DNA of 6,866 bases, from positions 1 to 6,866 of the forward strand of contig JAFLSL010000057.1 in the NCBI GenBank assembly GCA_022510985.1, given 5' to 3'. The notes below the pieces were generated by a model that was not told where the DNA came from, searched no databases, and saw nothing but the letters and a program-made list of their open reading frames with translations. This stretch comes from Ruminococcus sp. GTDB taxonomy: Bacteria > Bacillota > Clostridia > Oscillospirales > Acutalibacteraceae. The position numbers and the translations under genes were made by a program. Each line of letters starts with the position of its first letter. The first letter of the stretch is position 1. This document shows positions 1 to 6,585 of the stretch, piece by piece.

Positions 1-424
1 AGAACATCTGGATAAATCTTCTGTAGCAGTCCCAAGCCCAACGGGGGTTGCCTGATTTTTTAGCCATTACGTCAACAACGTCTTCGTTAAGACCGAGGTT
101 AAGGATTGTATCCATCATACCCGGCATAGAAGCACGAGCACCTGAACGTACGGATACGAGAAGGGGGTTTTCCTTATCGCCGAACTTTTTGCCGGTGATT
201 TCTTCCATCTTCTCAATATGTTCCATAATCTGGCCCATAATCTCATCGTTAATCTGTCTGCCATCCTCATAATACTGAGTACAAGCCTCGGTTGAAACCG
301 TAAAGCCCTGAGGAACAGGAAGACCTAACTTTGTCATCTCTGCGAGGTTAGCACCTTTACCGCCGAGAAGTTCACGCATTGTAGCGTCACCTTCAGTAAA
401 CAAATAAACCCATTTGTTTGCCAT
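1..424 (-). CDS. ppdK: Pyruvate, phosphate dikinase, N-terminal part (runs off left edge)
   Basis: This cytosolic enzyme interconverts pyruvate + ATP + Pi and phosphoenolpyruvate + AMP + PPi. In anaerobic Clostridia it commonly serves glycolysis or PEP-pyruvate exchange. Only the first 141 codons, read leftward from the ATG at 424-422, are in the window; the family is about 875 residues. The visible part is the start of the ATP-grasp nucleotide-binding domain. It opens [20 protein letters not shown], then has the glycine-rich [10 protein letters not shown] (residues 21-30, Lys23), [13 protein letters not shown] (36-48), [19 protein letters not shown] (88-106, with the ATP-contacting Arg93) and [13 protein letters not shown] at the edge. 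This agrees almost residue for residue with what I recall of the Clostridium symbiosum enzyme. A near-consensus Shine-Dalgarno AGGAGGT (438-432, minus strand) lies 7 bases before the ATG and fixes the start. It is transcribed away from the glmU operon. There are no internal stops; truncation is only by the window edge. Confidence 0.95.
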   Translation of the reverse strand, partial: MANKWVYLFTEGDATMRELLGGKGANLAEMTKLGLPVPQGFTVSTEACTQYYEDGRQINDEIMGQIMEHIEKMEEITGKKFGDKENPLLVSVRSGARASMPGMMDTILNLGLNEDVVDVMAKKSGNPRWAWDCYRRFIQMF

Positions 425-499
425 AGAAATTACCTCCTAAAAATAAGTAATTATATTTGATACAGCCTAAACTGTACCGACTCTAACAGTCTAAGATAT

Positions 500-528
500 A
501 TTATAACAAAACAATTCATAAATTGGAA
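500..528 (-). promoter_or_regulatory. Putative sigma-A extended -10 promoter of ppdK
   Basis: On the minus strand, TATAAT (505-500) is a perfect -10 hexamer. It is preceded by TGT (508-506), giving the extended -10 form TGnTATAAT. A weak -35, TTCCAA (528-523), sits 17 bases upstream. Transcription would start near 493, leaving a leader of about 70 bases before the ppdK ATG. The surroundings are very AT-rich, so chance matches are possible, but the extended -10 with correct spacing and orientation makes this the best candidate. Confidence 0.55.
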
Positions 529-621
529 TATAAATTTGAAAAAATTTGCAATAAATGTTGATAAAATTTTCCAAATATTATGTATAAAACAAATAAAATA
601 TATTTTTTTTACAAATTAGGG

Positions 622-649
622 TTGAAAAATTGACAATCTGTGAGATAAT
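622..649 (+). promoter_or_regulatory. Putative extended -10 promoter of the glmU-prs-pth-mfd operon
   Basis: TTGAAA (622-627) and GATAAT (644-649) are separated by 16 bases, and TGA (641-643) directly before the -10 gives an extended -10 element. Transcription would start near 656, about 39 bases before the glmU ATG at 695. A perfect TTGACA at 630-635 lies inside the spacer, but no good -10 lies 16-18 bases after it. A second weak candidate lies upstream (TTGATA 558-563 with TATAAA 583-588, spacer 19). No obvious operator or riboswitch is seen. Confidence 0.5.
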
Positions 650-694
650 TAAAATAAGTATTTTTACAATTAAAAGATATTCGGAGTTATTTTT

Positions 695-1444
695 ATGAGT
701 AAATGTGCTGTAATCCTCGCGGGCGGCGAGGGCAAAAGAATGAAAATGAATAAGCCTAAGCCTTTGGCAGAGGTTTTGGGCGAACCAATGCTTAAATGGG
801 TTTTAAATTCCGTCAGACGTGCAGGAATTGACAAAATCTGTATTGTAAAGGGATTTGGCAAGGAATACATAGAAGAATTTGCAAGTACGCTTGACTTCCC
901 TGTTGCGACTGTTTTTCAGGCTGAAAGGCTCGGAACCGGTCACGCAGTTATGCAGGCGAAGGATTTTCTAAAAGAAAGCAAAGGAAATGTTGTTATCCTT
1001 AACGGCGACGCTCCGTTTATGGACAGCGACACTATTTTAAATTCTTATAAACTACATAGTGAAGATGATAATTCCGCTACCGTTATCTCCGCTAAGGTAG
1101 ACGACCCGACGGGCTACGGAAGAATTGTCCGAAATGAAAACGGAGATGTAGTCGCAATAGTCGAGCAAAAAGACGCTGACGAAAAAATCGCGGCTATAAA
1201 CGAGGTTAACTCAGGCGGATTCTGGTTTAAAACCGAGGAACTTCTTTCCGTATTGGGCGAGATTAAGTCGGACAACAACGCTAGGGAATATTATCTTCCT
1301 GACGCACTTAAACTTCTTTTAGAGAAAAATAAAAAAATCGGAGCCTTTACGGCAGAAAGTCCCGACACCGTACTCGGAGCAAACGATCCCGCACAGCTTA
1401 AGGAGCTTGAGGAGATTGCGGTAGAAAAGGGTTATAAATGTTAA
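695..1444 (+). CDS. glmU: Single-domain GlmU-type UDP-GlcNAc pyrophosphorylase
   Basis: Likely reaction: UTP + GlcNAc-1-phosphate to UDP-GlcNAc + PPi, the cytosolic step that feeds peptidoglycan precursors. The 249 residues form one Rossmann-like nucleotidyltransferase domain: LAGGEGKRM at 8-16 (Arg15), Lys22 in the N-terminal signature, QAERLGTGHA at 75-84, NGDAPF with Asp105 for metal, DDPTGYGRI at 136-144, VEQKD at 156-160, and EVNSG at 170-174. Asn230 in GANDPAQL corresponds to the second metal ligand Asn227 of E. coli GlmU. These markers fit GlmU better than a glucose-1-phosphate enzyme. Normal GlmU is about 450 residues with a C-terminal left-handed beta-helix that acetylates GlcN-1-P; that half is absent. 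The protein ends at the linker helix with a clean TAA and nothing like the missing domain follows, so this is not a frameshift. GGAG at 683-686, 8 bases before the ATG, supports the start. First gene of the operon, 55 bp ahead of prs. An alternative is another sugar-phosphate nucleotidyltransferase. Confidence 0.8.
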   Translation: MSKCAVILAGGEGKRMKMNKPKPLAEVLGEPMLKWVLNSVRRAGIDKICIVKGFGKEYIEEFASTLDFPVATVFQAERLGTGHAVMQAKDFLKESKGNVVILNGDAPFMDSDTILNSYKLHSEDDNSATVISAKVDDPTGYGRIVRNENGDVVAIVEQKDADEKIAAINEVNSGGFWFKTEELLSVLGEIKSDNNAREYYLPDALKLLLEKNKKIGAFTAESPDTVLGANDPAQLKELEEIAVEKGYKC

Positions 1445-1499
1445 GGTATTTTATTTGGTAATCAATATAAAATAAAGGTAAAGTAAAGGGAGAGTTAAA

Positions 1500-2459
1500 A
1501 TGAATTTTCACGGAAAAGACATCAAAATCTTTGCAGGCAATTCTAACCTGTCAGTTGCAAAGGAAATTGCAAATCAGTTAGGCTTACCTCTCGGAAAATC
1601 TGTTTGTAAAAAGTTTTCCGACGGTGAGATTGCGGTTTCAATCGACGAATCGGTTCGTGGTTCTGAATGCTTTATTGTTCAGTCAACCTGCACACCCGTA
1701 AACGACAATCTTATGGAAATGCTGATTATGATTGACGCTATGAGAAGAGCTTCTGCGGCAAGAATCACCGCGGTTATGCCCTACTTCGGATACGCTCGTC
1801 AGGACAGAAAAGCTAAACCTCGTGATCCGATTTCAGCTAAACTTTGTGCTGACCTTATTACAGCGGCAGGTGCAGACAGACTTCTTACAATGGACCTCCA
1901 CGCTAACCAGATTCAGGGTTTCTTTAATATTCCTGTTGACCACCTTAAGGGTTCGGGAATCCTCGCTGAGCATATGAAGAAAGTTGTCGGCGACAACGCA
2001 GATGATTATGTTGTTGTATCTCCCGACTTAGGTTCGGTTACAAGAGCAAGAAACTTCGCGAGCCGTATCGGAACATCGCTTGCTATTATCGACAAGCGTA
2101 GACCGAAGGCTAATGTTTCCGAAGTTATGAACATTATCGGTGACGTTAAGGGCAAGAAGGTTATTATTCTTGACGATATGATTGATACAGCAGGCACACT
2201 CTGCAACGGTGCGAAGGCTATTGTTGAGGTTGGCGGAGCTACTGAAGTTTATGCTTGTGCTACTCACGCTGTACTTTCAGGTCCCGCTATCGAGAGAATT
2301 CAGAATTCCGTTATTAACGAGGTTGTACTTCTTGATACCGTTCCTCTTACAGAAGAAAAGAAAATCGACAAGCTGACGGTTCTCCATACCGCTCCCGTAT
2401 TTGCTGAGGCTATCGCAAGAATTTATAACGATAATTCATTTACCGCAGCTTTCGATTAA
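1500..2459 (+). CDS. prs: Ribose-phosphate pyrophosphokinase (PRPP synthetase)
   Basis: Makes PRPP from ribose-5-phosphate and ATP, the precursor of purines, pyrimidines, NAD, His and Trp; it acts in the cytosol as a hexamer. The 319 residues match the class I bacterial length (about 315). Visible landmarks are KFSDGEIAV (38-46), the ATP-side flexible loop RQDRKAKPRDP (100-110, usually RQDRKARSREP), the metal/ATP site MDLHANQIQGFF (131-142, His134), the ribose-5-P region SPDLGSVTRAR (174-184) and the PRPP-binding loop VIILDDMIDTAGTL (221-234). The second catalytic half has Lys199-Arg200-Arg201. All key residues appear present, so it should be active. The start is set by AAAGGGAG (1485-1492), 7 bases from the ATG. 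It follows glmU by 55 bp and precedes pth, as in Bacillus, but the ctc/L25 gene that lies between prs and pth in B. subtilis is missing. The expected allosteric feedback by ADP cannot be read from sequence. Confidence 0.97.
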   Translation: MNFHGKDIKIFAGNSNLSVAKEIANQLGLPLGKSVCKKFSDGEIAVSIDESVRGSECFIVQSTCTPVNDNLMEMLIMIDAMRRASAARITAVMPYFGYARQDRKAKPRDPISAKLCADLITAAGADRLLTMDLHANQIQGFFNIPVDHLKGSGILAEHMKKVVGDNADDYVVVSPDLGSVTRARNFASRIGTSLAIIDKRRPKANVSEVMNIIGDVKGKKVIILDDMIDTAGTLCNGAKAIVEVGGATEVYACATHAVLSGPAIERIQNSVINEVVLLDTVPLTEEKKIDKLTVLHTAPVFAEAIARIYNDNSFTAAFD

Positions 2460-2486
2460 TTTAACTGATTTTACATAAACTGAATA

Positions 2487-2518
2487 TGCAGGGGTACGGC
2501 AACGTACCCCTTATTGCA
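2487..2518 (+). promoter_or_regulatory. RNA hairpin with GCAA tetraloop between prs and pth
   Basis: GGGGTACG (2491-2498) pairs perfectly with CGTACCCC (2503-2510) around a GCAA loop, a stable GNRA tetraloop. An outer TGCA/TGCA pair (2487-2490 with 2515-2518) can extend it across a 4-base bulge (2511-2514). The bases after the core stem are TTATTGCAA, not a U-tract, so it is a poor intrinsic terminator. It ends 5 bases before the pth ribosome binding site. Possible roles are partial attenuation, an RNase processing point or a 3'-end stabiliser for the glmU-prs message; none is shown by the sequence alone. Confidence 0.6.
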
Positions 2519-2522
2519 ATGT

Positions 2523-2528
2523 AAGGTG
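2523..2528 (+). promoter_or_regulatory. Shine-Dalgarno that sets the pth start
   Basis: AAGGTG at 2523-2528 is 6 bases before ATG 2535. The reading frame stays open upstream to a TTG at 2514, but that TTG lies in the bulge of the preceding hairpin, with the 3' arm of its stem rather than a ribosome binding site upstream. The ATG at 2535 is therefore the preferred start. Confidence 0.65.
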
Positions 2529-2534
2529 ATAAAA

Positions 2535-3131
2535 ATGTTTGGCAGAAAAAAATTCACAAACAACTCAATAGAATACCTTGTAGTAGGTTTGGGAAATCCA
2601 GACCGAAAGTACGAAAACACGCGTCATAACGCAGGGTTTATTATGATTGACTATATCGCCGACAAACTCGGGGTAAAAATCAATAGGGTTAAATTCAAGT
2701 CCACAGTCGGTGAAGCCAAAATAGATAATCACAAAGTTCTGCTTATGAAACCGTCAACGTATATGAACAACAGCGGTCAGGCGGTTGTTGAGGCGATGAA
2801 TTTCTACAAAATTCCTGCAGAAAATGTTGTAGTATTACTCGATGATATAAATCTCGATGTCGGCAAAATGAGAATACGCTCAAAAGGCAGCGACGGCGGT
2901 CAGAAAGGAATGCGTAGTATTATTTATCTCAGCGGCAGCGATAATTTTCCGAGGGTAAAAATCGGAATCGGAAAAAAGCCTAACCCTGACTACGACCTTG
3001 CCGCATGGGTGCTTTCAAGATTTACTGATAGCGAGGTTAAGACCTTAGAAGATATTGCGGAAAAATCGTATCAATCGGTAAAACTGATTCTTGACGGAAA
3101 TACCGCGGAAGCTATGAACAGATTTAACTAG
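2535..3131 (+). CDS. pth: Peptidyl-tRNA hydrolase (Pth family)
   Basis: Cytosolic esterase that releases peptides from peptidyl-tRNAs dropped by stalled ribosomes, freeing the tRNA. From ATG 2535 the product is 198 residues, near the family's usual 185-200; about 13 residues precede the conserved LVVGLGNP. Landmarks: GLGNP with Asn21 (E. coli Asn10), NTRHNAGF with catalytic His31 (His20), PSTYMNNSG with Asn78 (Asn68), LLDDINL with Asp103 (Asp93), and RVKIGIG (140-146). The odd point is residues 119-126, SDGGQKGM, where well-known Pth enzymes read GGHNG. The positions of E. coli His113 and Asn114, which shape the tRNA/peptide-binding site, are here Gln123-Lys124 (2901-2906). The rest is intact, so hydrolase activity is still likely. 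It sits 75 bp after prs and only 7 bp before mfd, so translational coupling with mfd is likely. B. subtilis has fin between pth and mfd; it is absent here. Confidence 0.94.
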   Translation: MFGRKKFTNNSIEYLVVGLGNPDRKYENTRHNAGFIMIDYIADKLGVKINRVKFKSTVGEAKIDNHKVLLMKPSTYMNNSGQAVVEAMNFYKIPAENVVVLLDDINLDVGKMRIRSKGSDGGQKGMRSIIYLSGSDNFPRVKIGIGKKPNPDYDLAAWVLSRFTDSEVKTLEDIAEKSYQSVKLILDGNTAEAMNRFN

Positions 3132-3138
3132 AGATAAA

Positions 3139-6100
3139 ATGAAATTTTTAACCGATGTGCTTTCTAAAAGCGACAACTACAAAAAAATTCAAAAGGCACT
3201 AAAGCCCGGCTCAAGCATCTGCGTAACAGGCTTAACGGAAATTCACAAAAGTGCTCTTATATATTCGCTCTGTCATTCACAAAATGTCAGAGCCTTTTGT
3301 GTTGCAAGCGACGAGCAGAAGGCACAGACAATCACAAACGACCTTTGCTCAATGGGAATACGTGCACTCTTTTATCCATCGAGAGATTTTATCTTCCGTG
3401 AAATCAGCGGTAAATCGAGCGACTACGAGCATCAAAGACTTAATGTGCTTTATAAAATGCTATGCGGTGAATATGACGTTGTTGTAAGCTGTCTTGACGC
3501 TGCCTCTCAATACACAATTCCGCCCGAGTATTTAAAAAACTCTATACTTAATTTAAAATCGGGTGCAGAAATTTCCACAGAACAATGCATAAAAGCACTT
3601 ACTCTTCTCGGTTATCAGAGATTTGACCAAGTTGACGGCAAAGGTCAGTTTTCGCTCAGAGGCGGAATTTTGGACTTTTTTATGCCCGACAGCGAAAATC
3701 CCGTCAGGGCGGAATTTTGGGGAGACGAAATCACAGACCTCAATTACTTTGATATTGAAACGCAAAGGCGTATTGATAAAGTTGATGAAATTATCCTCAC
3801 CCCATCAACAGAAATTATAATAGAAAACAAGGATGAGCTTGCAGACAGTATCATAAAAAAGGCTCTGCTTTTAAAGAATGATAATCAGCAAAAGGCAAAG
3901 GAAATTCTTTTGAACGAGGCACAGAGAATTCGCGACGGTCTGAGTATCTCGTCTATTGATAAATTTATTGGACTTATTTATCAAAAGCCGGCTACGCTTT
4001 TTGATTATCTCGACAAAAACGAGATAGTATTTGTATCGGAATATAAAAACGTTAAAGAGCGTGCCAAGGCTGTTGACTTTCAATTTAAAGAAAATCTTAC
4101 CGATTATTTTAAAGACGGAACACTTTGCAGAGGTTTTGAAACATATTCGCTTGATTTTAATTCTTCAATAGAATTAATTAAAAGGTATCCATCTGTATTT
4201 ATGGATACCTTTGCAAACAGCAGCTACGATTTTCCGCTTAATGAGCTTTTGAGCTTTACTTTTAAACAGCTTGGACTTTGGAACGGCTCGATTAAATATA
4301 TAGAAGAAGATATTGACGATTACATTAAAAAGGAATATACCGTTGTAATGCTTGCAGGCACTTATAAGGGTGCTAAAAATCTAGCGGATAACCTTAATAA
4401 AGAAAACTATCCCGCACAATTTATTGAGGACAGTGAAAGGCTGGCGGAAAAGGGCTTGTACGTTATGCCCGGAGCACTTTCGGCAGGCTTTGAGTTTCCG
4501 TCACAAAAGTTTGCCCTTATAAGTCAAGGACTTTCAAACAACTACAAACCTAAGCGTAATATTCGAAAAAAGAACAAAAACGGTCAGGAAATCTACTCTC
4601 TTGCTGAGCTTAACAGCGGTGATTATGTTGTTCACAGCACACACGGCATCGGTATCTTAGGCGGTATTCAGAAAATGAATGTCCACGGCATTACCAAGGA
4701 TTATATTCGTATTGAATACGCAAAGGGCGATGTACTTTATGTTCCCGTTACCCAGCTCGATTTAGTTGCTAAATACATTGGTCCTAAAGAGGACAGCAGA
4801 GTTAAACTAAACAGGCTCGGCGGTACGGAATGGCAGAAAACGAAGAGCAGGGTTAAAAGTTCTGTTAAGGATATAGCAAAGGAGCTTATCTCTCTTTACT
4901 CACAGCGTATGCAGTCTAAGGGTTATGCTTTTACGGGCGACAGTGAATGGCAGAGAGATTTTGAACTTAAATTTGAATATGATGAAACTCCCGACCAACT
5001 TAGATGCTGTGATGAAATAAAAAAAGATATGTCACGTATTCAGCCAATGGATAGGCTTTTGTGCGGAGACGTAGGATTCGGAAAAACCGAGGTCGCTTTA
5101 AGAGCGGCGTTTCGGTGCGTCAGCGATTCAAAGCAATGTGCACTGCTCTGCCCCACTACGATTTTGGCATGGCAGCATTATCAAACGGTTTTAAAACGTT
5201 TCGAGGGATACCCGATTACAGTTGAGTTACTTTCACGTTTCAGAACTCCGAAACAGCAAAAGAAAATTATAGAAAAGCTCGCACGCGGTGAGATTGATTT
5301 TATTATCGGAACTCACAGGCTTGTGCAAAATGATGTAATTTTCAGGGACTTGGGACTTGCGATTATTGACGAGGAGCAGCGTTTCGGAGTTAAGCAGAAA
5401 GAGCGATTTAAAGAACTTAGGAAAAATGTTGATGTGCTGACACTTTCAGCTACACCTATTCCGAGAACGCTTAATATGGCGATGAGCGGTATAAGAGATA
5501 TGTCGGTTATTGAAGAGGCTCCTCAGGACAGACATCCTGTTCAGACATATGTGCTCGAACACGATAACGCTGTTATCAACGAGGCTATCCGCAGGGAGCT
5601 CAGAAGAGGCGGTCAGGTATTTTACCTTTACAACAGAACCGAAACAATTGAAGCCAAAGCCGCCCAAATCCGCGAGGCTGTTCCCGAGGCTAAGATAGCG
5701 GTCGCACACGGTAAAATGGACGAAAAACAGCTCTCCTCTATCTGGAGAGATATGATTGAACAGGAAATTAACGTCCTTGTTTGCACAACAATAATTGAGA
5801 CAGGAATTGATCTTCCAAACGCTAACACTCTTATTATTGAAAACGCAGACAGAATGGGACTTTCTCAGCTCCATCAAATCAGAGGACGCGTCGGACGTTC
5901 AAGCAGAAAAGCTTACGCTTACTTTACATTTCCGCCGCACAAAGTGCTTACTGAAATCTCGACAAAACGTCTTAACGCAATTCGTGAATTCACAGAGTTC
6001 GGCTCGGGATTTAAAATTGCTATGCGAGATTTGGAGCTGAGAGGTGCGGGAAATATACTCGGTGCTCAACAGCACGGTCATATGGAAAACGTCGGCTACG

Positions 6101-6585
6101 ATATGTATTTAAAGCTTTTAGCTGAGGCTGTCAGCGAAGAAAAGGGCGAGGAAAACATTTCCTCTGAGATTGAGTGTCTTATTGACGTTAATATCGAGGC
6201 ACATATTCCCGAAAGCTATATTTACAATACATCACAGCGAATTGAAATTTACAGACGTATTGCAGATATACGCAATCGCGAGGACTGCGAGGACGTCAGA
6301 GACGAGCTAAAAGACCGTTTCGGAAAAATTCCGCAGGCAGTGGAAGGACTTATAGAAATTGCACTTATCAGAAATATCGCAAACTCACTCGGTATTTACG
6401 AAATAAGACAGAACGAAACCTCGATTTTGCTTTATGTTAAAAATATAAAAAGCGAGGCGGTTTCAGATATTTTAGTCAAGCTAAAGGGTCAGGCACTGTT
6501 AAACGCAGGAAATAAGCCGTATATCGCGGTCAGATATCCAAAAAATATGGAAACTTTAGTCGTATTAAAAAGCATATTCGGGTAA
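3139..6585 (+). CDS. mfd: Transcription-repair coupling factor Mfd
   Basis: ATP-driven translocase that removes RNA polymerase stalled at DNA lesions and recruits UvrA for nucleotide excision repair. At 1148 residues it is full length (E. coli also 1148). In order: a UvrB-like N-terminal module (about 1-350) with a degenerate P-loop near 30-38, and the UvrA-contact segment LRGGILDFF (173-181) with Arg174, Arg190 and Trp194 matching E. coli Arg165, Arg181 and Phe185. A less conserved domain 3 follows, then the CarD-like RNA-polymerase interaction domain (about 487-547, HSTHGIG, LYVPVTQLDLVAKY). Next is the RecG-like motor: Walker A GDVGFGKT (643-650), DEEQ (744-747), TLSATPIPRT (768-777), CTTIIETGIDLPNANT (882-897) and QLHQIRGRVGRS (910-921). 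The TRG region contains GSGFKIAMRDLELRGAGNIL (955-974), and the C-terminal autoinhibitory domain 7 spans roughly 1010-1148. All motor motifs look intact. The ribosome site is weak (AGAG near 3130-3133), 7 bp from the pth stop, which suggests coupling to pth. Confidence 0.98.
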   Translation: MKFLTDVLSKSDNYKKIQKALKPGSSICVTGLTEIHKSALIYSLCHSQNVRAFCVASDEQKAQTITNDLCSMGIRALFYPSRDFIFREISGKSSDYEHQRLNVLYKMLCGEYDVVVSCLDAASQYTIPPEYLKNSILNLKSGAEISTEQCIKALTLLGYQRFDQVDGKGQFSLRGGILDFFMPDSENPVRAEFWGDEITDLNYFDIETQRRIDKVDEIILTPSTEIIIENKDELADSIIKKALLLKNDNQQKAKEILLNEAQRIRDGLSISSIDKFIGLIYQKPATLFDYLDKNEIVFVSEYKNVKERAKAVDFQFKENLTDYFKDGTLCRGFETYSLDFNSSIELIKRYPSVFMDTFANSSYDFPLNELLSFTFKQLGLWNGSIKYIEEDIDDYIKKEYTVVMLAGTYKGAKNLADNLNKENYPAQFIEDSERLAEKGLYVMPGALSAGFEFPSQKFALISQGLSNNYKPKRNIRKKNKNGQEIYSLAELNSGDYVVHSTHGIGILGGIQKMNVHGITKDYIRIEYAKGDVLYVPVTQLDLVAKYIGPKEDSRVKLNRLGGTEWQKTKSRVKSSVKDIAKELISLYSQRMQSKGYAFTGDSEWQRDFELKFEYDETPDQLRCCDEIKKDMSRIQPMDRLLCGDVGFGKTEVALRAAFRCVSDSKQCALLCPTTILAWQHYQTVLKRFEGYPITVELLSRFRTPKQQKKIIEKLARGEIDFIIGTHRLVQNDVIFRDLGLAIIDEEQRFGVKQKERFKELRKNVDVLTLSATPIPRTLNMAMSGIRDMSVIEEAPQDRHPVQTYVLEHDNAVINEAIRRELRRGGQVFYLYNRTETIEAKAAQIREAVPEAKIAVAHGKMDEKQLSSIWRDMIEQEINVLVCTTIIETGIDLPNANTLIIENADRMGLSQLHQIRGRVGRSSRKAYAYFTFPPHKVLTEISTKRLNAIREFTEFGSGFKIAMRDLELRGAGNILGAQQHGHMENVGYDMYLKLLAEAVSEEKGEENISSEIECLIDVNIEAHIPESYIYNTSQRIEIYRRIADIRNREDCEDVRDELKDRFGKIPQAVEGLIEIALIRNIANSLGIYEIRQNETSILLYVKNIKSEAVSDILVKLKGQALLNAGNKPYIAVRYPKNMETLVVLKSIFG
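4181..4212 (+). repeat. Perfect 12-bp inverted repeat within mfd
   Basis: AAAGGTATCCAT (4181-4192) and ATGGATACCTTT (4201-4212) are exact reverse complements around an 8-base loop. The repeat encodes mfd residues 348-358, in the poorly conserved region around domain 3. The mRNA could form a strong hairpin. Reading the minus strand, the stem is followed by TTAATTAATT, an AT-rich but not a clean U-tract terminator. Whether it has a function or is a chance outcome of AT-rich coding is not known. Confidence 0.7.

Noticed and set aside
48..272. Plus-strand open frame of 74 codons opposite ppdK
   Set aside because: It is antisense to the highly conserved ppdK N-terminus and has no ribosome binding site or recognisable domain.
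461..491. Two small inverted repeats in the ppdK leader (461-476, 5-bp stem; 479-491, 4-bp stem)
   Set aside because: The stems are too short and AU-rich to claim a riboswitch or attenuator; there is no U-tract or known leader motif.
630..635. Perfect TTGACA as the -35 of glmU
   Set aside because: No reasonable -10 occurs 16-18 bases downstream, while TTGAAA (622-627) pairs properly with the extended -10 at 641-649.
1447..1474. 8-bp AT-only inverted repeat between glmU and prs
   Set aside because: It is composed only of A and T with a 12-base loop, so it is thermodynamically weak and expected by chance in this composition.
1445..1499. Possible frameshifted remnant of the GlmU acetyltransferase domain after glmU
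   Set aside because: The gap is only 55 bp, ends in a ribosome binding site for prs, and no hexapeptide-repeat pattern is present in any frame.
2006..2376. Three overlapping open frames of 64-79 codons inside prs on both strands
   Set aside because: All overlap the essential PRPP-binding half of prs and look like frame shadows, with low-complexity hydrophobic or Ser-rich translations.
5446..5877. Minus-strand open frame of 143 codons opposite mfd
   Set aside because: It lies exactly opposite conserved helicase motifs of Mfd, its composition follows from the mfd codons, and no convincing start signal or family resemblance is seen.
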